Shown here one piece after another: positions 59,891 through 64,000 of a stretch of DNA of 64,000 nucleotides. The position numbers and the translations under genes are program-made. Position 1 is the first letter of the stretch; each line of letters begins with the position of its first letter. This DNA is from Streptomyces meridianus (GTDB taxonomy: Bacteria > Actinomycetota > Actinomycetes > Streptomycetales > Streptomycetaceae). The notes beneath the pieces are model-generated. The model worked only from the letters and a program-made list of their open reading frames with translations. It made no database searches and was not told where the DNA came from. Location: contig NZ_JAMQGM010000019.1 in assembly GCF_023703325.1 (NCBI RefSeq), positions 1-64,000 on the forward strand, read 5' to 3'.

Positions 59891-61998
59891 GCGACCACGT
59901 CCCGAACTACCCGTTCACCGCGATCGTCGGCATGGACGATCTGCGGCTCGGGCTGCTGCTCAACGCGGTCTCGCCCGCGGTGGGCGGGGTGCTCGTGCGC
60001 GGCGAGAAGGGCACTGCCAAGTCCACGGCGGTGCGGGCGCTTTCGGCGCTGATGCCGCCGGTCGCGGTGGTGCCGGGCTGCCGGTTCTCCTGCGATCCGC
60101 TCTCCCCCGACCCGGGCTGCCCGGACGGGCCGCACAGCGCGGCCGAAGGGCCGGGCGCGCAGCGTCCGGCACGGATGGTGGAGCTGCCGGTCGGCGCCTC
60201 CGAGGACCGCCTCGTCGGGGCCCTCGACATCGAGCGGGCCCTGTCGGAGGGCAGGAAGGCGTTCGAGCCGGGCCTGCTGGCGGATGCGCACCGGGGCCTG
60301 CTGTACGTGGACGAGGCCAACCTGCTCCACGACCACCTGGTCGATCTGCTGCTGGACGCGGCGGCGATGGGCGCCACGTACGTCGAGCGCGAGGGCGTGT
60401 CCGTGCGGCACGCCTCCCGGTTCCTGCTGGTCGGCACGATGAACCCGGAGGAGGGCGAACTGCGTCCGCAACTGCTGGACCGGTTCGGCCTCACCGTGGA
60501 GGTCGCCGCCTCGCGCGAGCCGGACGAGCGGGTGGAGGTCGTCCGGCGTCGGCTGGCGTACGACGAGGACCCGGCCGGTTTCGCGGCCCGCTGGGAGGGG
60601 CGGGAGCAGGCACTGCGCGAGCGGATCGCCGCGGCCCGCGACCTGCTGCCCTCGGTACGGCTCGGGGACGGTGCACTGCGTCAGATCGCCGCCGTGTGCG
60701 CGGCGTTCGAGGTGGACGGCATGCGCGCGGACATCGTGACGGCGCGCACGGCCACCGCACTGGCCGCCTGGGCAGGACGGACGGAGGTCCTCGCCGAGGA
60801 CGTGCGGCAGGCGGCGCTGCTGGCCCTCCCCCACCGGCGGCGGCGCAACCCGTTCGACGCTCCGGGACTGGACGAGGACAAGCTCGACGAGTCGCTCGAG
60901 AGCTGCGGCGGCCAGGGATCCGGCGCGGACGACGCGGTCCAGGGGGACGACGACCCCGATCCCGACGGCCCCGGCGGCGGCCACCCGCCGGCCGACGACG
61001 ACGGCGGCGGCACGGGGCCGGAGACCGGCCCGGCCGAGCCGTCCGTGCCGGATCCCCGTACCGACACCGCCCACGCCGAGAGCGCGGACGCCGGTCGCGA
61101 GCGGGCCTCGACGGGCAGCGGCGAGAACGGTGCGGCGGGCGAGCAGCAGGCCGTCGGCGCCGCCGAGCCGTTCCGCACGAAGGCGCTCAGCGTGCCGGGG
61201 ATCGGGGCCGGCGCGGCGGGACGGCGTTCCCGCGCCCGCACCGATCACGGGCGCACCACCGGAGCCCGGCGCCCCCAGGGGTCGCTGACCAAGCTCCACC
61301 TGGCCGCAACGGTGCACGCCGCCGCACCGCACCAGCAGGCGCGGGGCCGTTGCGGGCCCGGGCTGCTGGTACGGCGGGACGATCTGCGGCAGGCCGTGCG
61401 GGAGGGACGCGAGGGCAACCTCGTGCTGTTCGTGGTGGACGCCTCCGGGTCGATGGCGGCCCGGCAGCGGATGGGCGCGGTCAAGGGCGCGGTGCTGTCC
61501 CTGCTGCTGGATGCCTACCAGCGGCGCGACAAGGTCGGGCTGATCACCTTCCGCGGTACCGGCGCCGAGCTGGTGCTGCCGCCGACGTCGTCGGTCGAGA
61601 CGGCGGCGGCCCGGCTGGAGAAACTGCCCACGGGCGGCCGGACGCCGCTGGCGGCCGGGCTGTTGAAGGCCCGCGAGGTACTGCGCGTCGAACGGTTGCG
61701 GGATGCCGCGCGCCGCCCGCTGCTGGTGGTGGTGACCGACGGCCGGGCGACCGGCGGGGGCTCCGAGCCGATGGCCCTGGCGTCGCGGTCGGCGCGGCTG
61801 CTGGCGGCCGGGGGCACGGCGTCCGTGGTGGTGGACTGCGAGTCCGGTCCGGTGCGGCTGGGCCTGGCCGGCGTGCTGGCCCGCGATCTGGGGGGCACGG
61901 CCGTCACCCTCGACGAACTGCGTGCGGACGGCGTCGCCTCGCTGGTCCGCGAAGTACAGGGCTCCCCGGGGGCCGACGGACGACGGAGGGCAGCGTAA
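59887..61998 (+). CDS. Cobalto/magnesium-chelatase ATPase subunit (AAA and VWA fused)
   Basis: A 703-residue chelatase motor. The AAA+ domain (about 5-330) has Walker A GEKGTAKST (39-47), Walker B LLYVDEANLL and the sensor stretch VGTMNPEEGELRPQLLDRF. An acidic, Gly/Asp/Pro-rich linker (about 335-450) follows. The VWA domain (about 510-690) has the MIDAS motif DASGSM (518-523) and VTDGRATGGG. It combines the roles that CobS and CobT have in Pseudomonas, as ChlI/ChlD fusions do in actinomycetes. It should power cobalt insertion by CobN. The ATG at 59887 overlaps the cobN stop; it ends TAATG into cobO. Confidence 0.93.
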   Translation: MSDHVPNYPFTAIVGMDDLRLGLLLNAVSPAVGGVLVRGEKGTAKSTAVRALSALMPPVAVVPGCRFSCDPLSPDPGCPDGPHSAAEGPGAQRPARMVELPVGASEDRLVGALDIERALSEGRKAFEPGLLADAHRGLLYVDEANLLHDHLVDLLLDAAAMGATYVEREGVSVRHASRFLLVGTMNPEEGELRPQLLDRFGLTVEVAASREPDERVEVVRRRLAYDEDPAGFAARWEGREQALRERIAAARDLLPSVRLGDGALRQIAAVCAAFEVDGMRADIVTARTATALAAWAGRTEVLAEDVRQAALLALPHRRRRNPFDAPGLDEDKLDESLESCGGQGSGADDAVQGDDDPDPDGPGGGHPPADDDGGGTGPETGPAEPSVPDPRTDTAHAESADAGRERASTGSGENGAAGEQQAVGAAEPFRTKALSVPGIGAGAAGRRSRARTDHGRTTGARRPQGSLTKLHLAATVHAAAPHQQARGRCGPGLLVRRDDLRQAVREGREGNLVLFVVDASGSMAARQRMGAVKGAVLSLLLDAYQRRDKVGLITFRGTGAELVLPPTSSVETAAARLEKLPTGGRTPLAAGLLKAREVLRVERLRDAARRPLLVVVTDGRATGGGSEPMALASRSARLLAAGGTASVVVDCESGPVRLGLAGVLARDLGGTAVTLDELRADGVASLVREVQGSPGADGRRRAA

Positions 61999-62594
61999 TG
62001 CCGCAGGGACAGCCGAGTGTGGTGCCGGACGACGGGCTGACGACCCGGCAGCGACGCAACCGGCCGCTGGTCGTGGTGCACACGGGTGCCGGGAAGGGCA
62101 AGTCCACCGCAGCCTTCGGGCTCGCCCTGCGGGCCTGGAACCAGGGCTGGCCGATCGGGGTGTTCCAGTTCGTCAAGTCCGCGAAGTGGAAGGTCGGCGA
62201 GGAGCGCGCGCTGCGGGTTCTCGGCGCCTCGGGCGAGGGCGGGACCGTCGCCTGGCACAAGATGGGCGAGGGCTGGTCGTGGGTGCAGCGCGACATCGCC
62301 ACCAGTGAGGAGGCCGCCCGCGAGGGCTGGGAGCAGGTCAAGCGCGATCTCGCGGCGGAGACCCACCGGCTGTACGTCCTGGACGAGTTCGCGTACCCGA
62401 TGCACTGGGGCTGGGTGGACACCGGCGAGGTGGTGTCGGTGCTGCGCGAGCGACCCGGCACGCAGCACGTGGTGATCACCGGCCGCAACGCGCCGCAGGC
62501 GCTGGTGGACGCGGCCGACCTCGTCACCGACATGTCGAAGGTCAAGCATCCGATGGACGCCGGGCAGAAGGGCCAGAAGGGCATCGAGTGGTGA
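61998..62594 (+). CDS. cobO: Cob(I)yrinic acid a,c-diamide adenosyltransferase
   Basis: A 198-residue CobA/CobO-type enzyme transferring the adenosyl group of ATP to reduced cobalt. The P-loop HTGAGKGKSTAAFGLALRAWNQGW (about 29-52) and the segment VFQFVKSAKWKVGEERAL are diagnostic, with YVLDEFAYPMHWGWVDTGEV and TGRNAPQALVDAADLVTDM following. The ATG at 61998 shares one base with the previous stop (TAATG). The end overlaps the cobB start (GTGA). Confidence 0.95.
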   Translation: MPQGQPSVVPDDGLTTRQRRNRPLVVVHTGAGKGKSTAAFGLALRAWNQGWPIGVFQFVKSAKWKVGEERALRVLGASGEGGTVAWHKMGEGWSWVQRDIATSEEAAREGWEQVKRDLAAETHRLYVLDEFAYPMHWGWVDTGEVVSVLRERPGTQHVVITGRNAPQALVDAADLVTDMSKVKHPMDAGQKGQKGIEW

Positions 62595-63988
62595 CCGGCT
62601 CGATCCCGAGACTCGTGATCGCCGCACCGGCCTCCGGCAGCGGCAAGACGACCGTGGCGACCGGCCTGATGGCCGCCTTCGCCGAGCGCGGCCTCGCCGT
62701 CTCCCCGCACAAGGTGGGACCGGACTACATCGACCCGGGCTACCACGCGCTGGCCACGGGCAGGCCGGGCCGCAACCTGGACGCCCGGCTGTGCGGCCCG
62801 GAGCTGATGGCTCCGCTGTTCCTGCACGGCGCTGCCGGGTCCCGACTGGCCGTCGTCGAGGGCGTGATGGGCCTCTACGACGGCGCCGCCGGACAGGGCG
62901 AACTGGCATCGACCGCGCAGGTCGCGAAGCTGCTGCGGGCCCCGGTGGTGCTGGTGGTGGACGCCTCCTCGCAGGCCCGGTCGGTGGCCGCGCTCGTGCA
63001 CGGGTTCGCCTCCTGGGATCCGCAGGTGCGCATCGGCGGGGTGGTCCTCAACCAGGTCGCCTCGGACCGGCACGAGGCGATGCTCCGTGAGGCGCTGGAC
63101 GAGTCCGGGGTCCCGGTGCTCGGCGTGCTGCGCCGCGACGAGCGGATCGGCACGCCCTCGCGGCATCTGGGTCTGGTACCGGTGGCCGAACGGCGGGCGG
63201 AGGCCGTGGAGTCGGTGGCGTCCCTGGCCGCGCGGGTGCGGGAGGGCTGCGACCTGGACGCACTGCTCGCCCTGGCCCGTACCGCCCCGGCACTCGACGC
63301 CCGGGCGTGGGACCCGGCAGCGGAGGGTTCCGCAGGGCCCGGCCGTCCGGTGGTCGCCGTCGCCGCGGGCCCGGCGTTCACCTTCGCGTACGCCGAGCAC
63401 ACGGAGCTGCTGTCGGCGGCCGGGGCGCGGGTCGTCCCGTTCGATCCGCTGCGCGACGAGGGGCTGCCGGAGCGGACCGCCGGGCTGGTCATCGGCGGCG
63501 GTTTCCCCGAGGTGTACGGCCCGGAGCTGTCCGCGAACGCCACCCTGCGCACGGCCGTCGCCCGGCTGGCGGCCTCGGGGGCGCCGGTGGCGGCGGAGTG
63601 CGCGGGACTGCTGTATCTGGCCCGGTCGTTGGACGGGCTGCCCATGTGCGGGGTGCTGGATGCCGAGGCCCGGATGTCGCAGCGGCTCACCCTGGGTTAC
63701 CGCGACGTCGTCGCGCTCGGCGACAGCGCACTCTTCCCGGCCGGGACCCGGGTCGCCGGCCACGAGTTCCACCGCACGCTGCTGGAACCGGCCGCCGGAC
63801 CGGCACCGGCCTGGGGCGTCACCGGGCCGCAACGGCGGGTGGAGGGCTTCGTGCAGGACGGCGTGCACGCCTCCTACGTGCATGTGCACTGGGCCGGTGT
63901 CCCCGGCACGGCCCGCAGATTCGTCGGACGGTGCACAGAGCTCTCCGAGAACACCGAGAACACCGAGCACGCCGAGAACGGGGAGTGA
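62591..63988 (+). CDS. cobB: Cobyrinic/hydrogenobyrinic acid a,c-diamide synthase
   Basis: A 465-residue glutamine-dependent amidotransferase acting on side chains a and c, upstream of cobalt insertion in the aerobic route. The ATP-binding domain opens RLVIAAPASGSGKTTVATGLMAAF and continues HKVGPDYIDPGYH. The glutaminase domain has its nucleophile C337 in AAECAGLLYLARSLDG. The GTG at 62591 is chosen because it overlaps the cobO stop; a GTG one codon earlier is possible. The C-terminal tail repeats ENTE/NTEHAENG, a short acidic run. Confidence 0.95.
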   Translation: MTGSIPRLVIAAPASGSGKTTVATGLMAAFAERGLAVSPHKVGPDYIDPGYHALATGRPGRNLDARLCGPELMAPLFLHGAAGSRLAVVEGVMGLYDGAAGQGELASTAQVAKLLRAPVVLVVDASSQARSVAALVHGFASWDPQVRIGGVVLNQVASDRHEAMLREALDESGVPVLGVLRRDERIGTPSRHLGLVPVAERRAEAVESVASLAARVREGCDLDALLALARTAPALDARAWDPAAEGSAGPGRPVVAVAAGPAFTFAYAEHTELLSAAGARVVPFDPLRDEGLPERTAGLVIGGGFPEVYGPELSANATLRTAVARLAASGAPVAAECAGLLYLARSLDGLPMCGVLDAEARMSQRLTLGYRDVVALGDSALFPAGTRVAGHEFHRTLLEPAAGPAPAWGVTGPQRRVEGFVQDGVHASYVHVHWAGVPGTARRFVGRCTELSENTENTEHAENGE

Positions 63989-63996
63989 GGTACGGC

Positions 63997-64000
63997 ATGA
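63997..64000 (+). CDS. Start of the next cobalamin-operon gene (cut by the window edge)
   Basis: Only the ATG and one base are present. GGAGTGAGG lies upstream as ribosome-binding site, and the gap after cobB is 8 bases, so it belongs to the same operon. Its product cannot be read. Confidence 0.55.

Noticed and set aside
63940..63988. Repeat ENTE/NTEH at the end of cobB as a gene fusion or frameshift
   Set aside because: The acidic run is short, in frame, and followed by a normal stop and a ribosome-binding site for the next gene; it is probably just a variable tail.

Overview
The window is chromosomal DNA of a Streptomyces-type actinomycete. G+C is very high, third codon positions are almost all G or C, GTG and TTG starts are frequent, and gene content follows the conserved core order fabG-fabI / tyrS / moaA / actP / pit / cobD-cobQ-cobN-cobO-cobB. 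From memory this resembles the SCO179x-SCO185x stretch of S. coelicolor; that is recall, not a search. Most of the window is core chromosome. No phage, IS element, CRISPR array, tRNA or biosynthetic cluster was seen.

Layout. 1-200: the left edge looks like the tandem promoter and leader region of an rRNA operon transcribed leftward out of the window. 317-8306: DNA-repair glycosylase, Spo0M-like protein, PEBP protein, HNH nuclease, TSUP transporter, an SPFH/NfeD pair, an ABC ATPase, an unknown protein and the response-regulator half of a two-component pair. 8299-15994: histidine kinase, secreted lytic transglycosylase behind an operator-like palindrome, a double-FHA ABC exporter, serB, a SixA-like phosphatase and a 38-aa membrane peptide. 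16092-20340: MFS transporter, small secreted protein, fabG-fabI (type II fatty acid synthesis) and a VapBC-like toxin-antitoxin pair. 20493-27735: tldD-tldE (pmbA), tyrS, GNAT protein, DUF3099 protein, a 6C-type small RNA, a Cys-rich small protein and moaA. 27877-33692: actP with its DUF485 partner, then two tandem subtilisin-like secreted proteases. 33784-40904: alcohol dehydrogenase, sterol-desaturase-like enzyme, DEDDh exonuclease-BRCT fusion, Cys-rich protein, SURF1, GH15 enzyme and an atypical SDR. 40850-44421: a compact Asp23/AmaP envelope-stress type cluster, divergent from a His-rich P10-type protein. 44455-51517: enoyl-CoA hydratase, HTH protein, ABC-F ATPase with a 7-codon leader ORF, a decayed VOC gene, an unknown helical protein, an alpha/beta hydrolase and a class II aldolase. 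51652-53321: PHO-box-controlled pit phosphate transport operon ending in a strong terminator. 53367-64000: cobalamin riboswitch followed by a tightly overlapping late cobalamin operon that runs off the right edge.

Working logic. The right-hand operon covers the late corrin steps: amidation (cobB, cobQ), cobalt insertion (cobN plus an AAA/VWA chelatase subunit), adenosylation (cobO) and side-chain attachment (cobD). All would be switched off by coenzyme B12 through the riboswitch. The pit operon should respond to phosphate starvation through PhoP. fabG and fabI act in the same elongation cycle. The Asp23-like genes are chained by 4-base stop/start overlaps or very short gaps and probably form one envelope-associated complex.

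The least explained signals are short and non-coding: a hairpin burying the SURF1 start codon, palindromes at the transglycosylase promoter, the 7-codon leader before the ABC-F gene, and a small ORF between the B12 riboswitch and cobD. I found no clearly unprecedented multi-gene system. The Asp23/P10 island is the best candidate for an under-described one.
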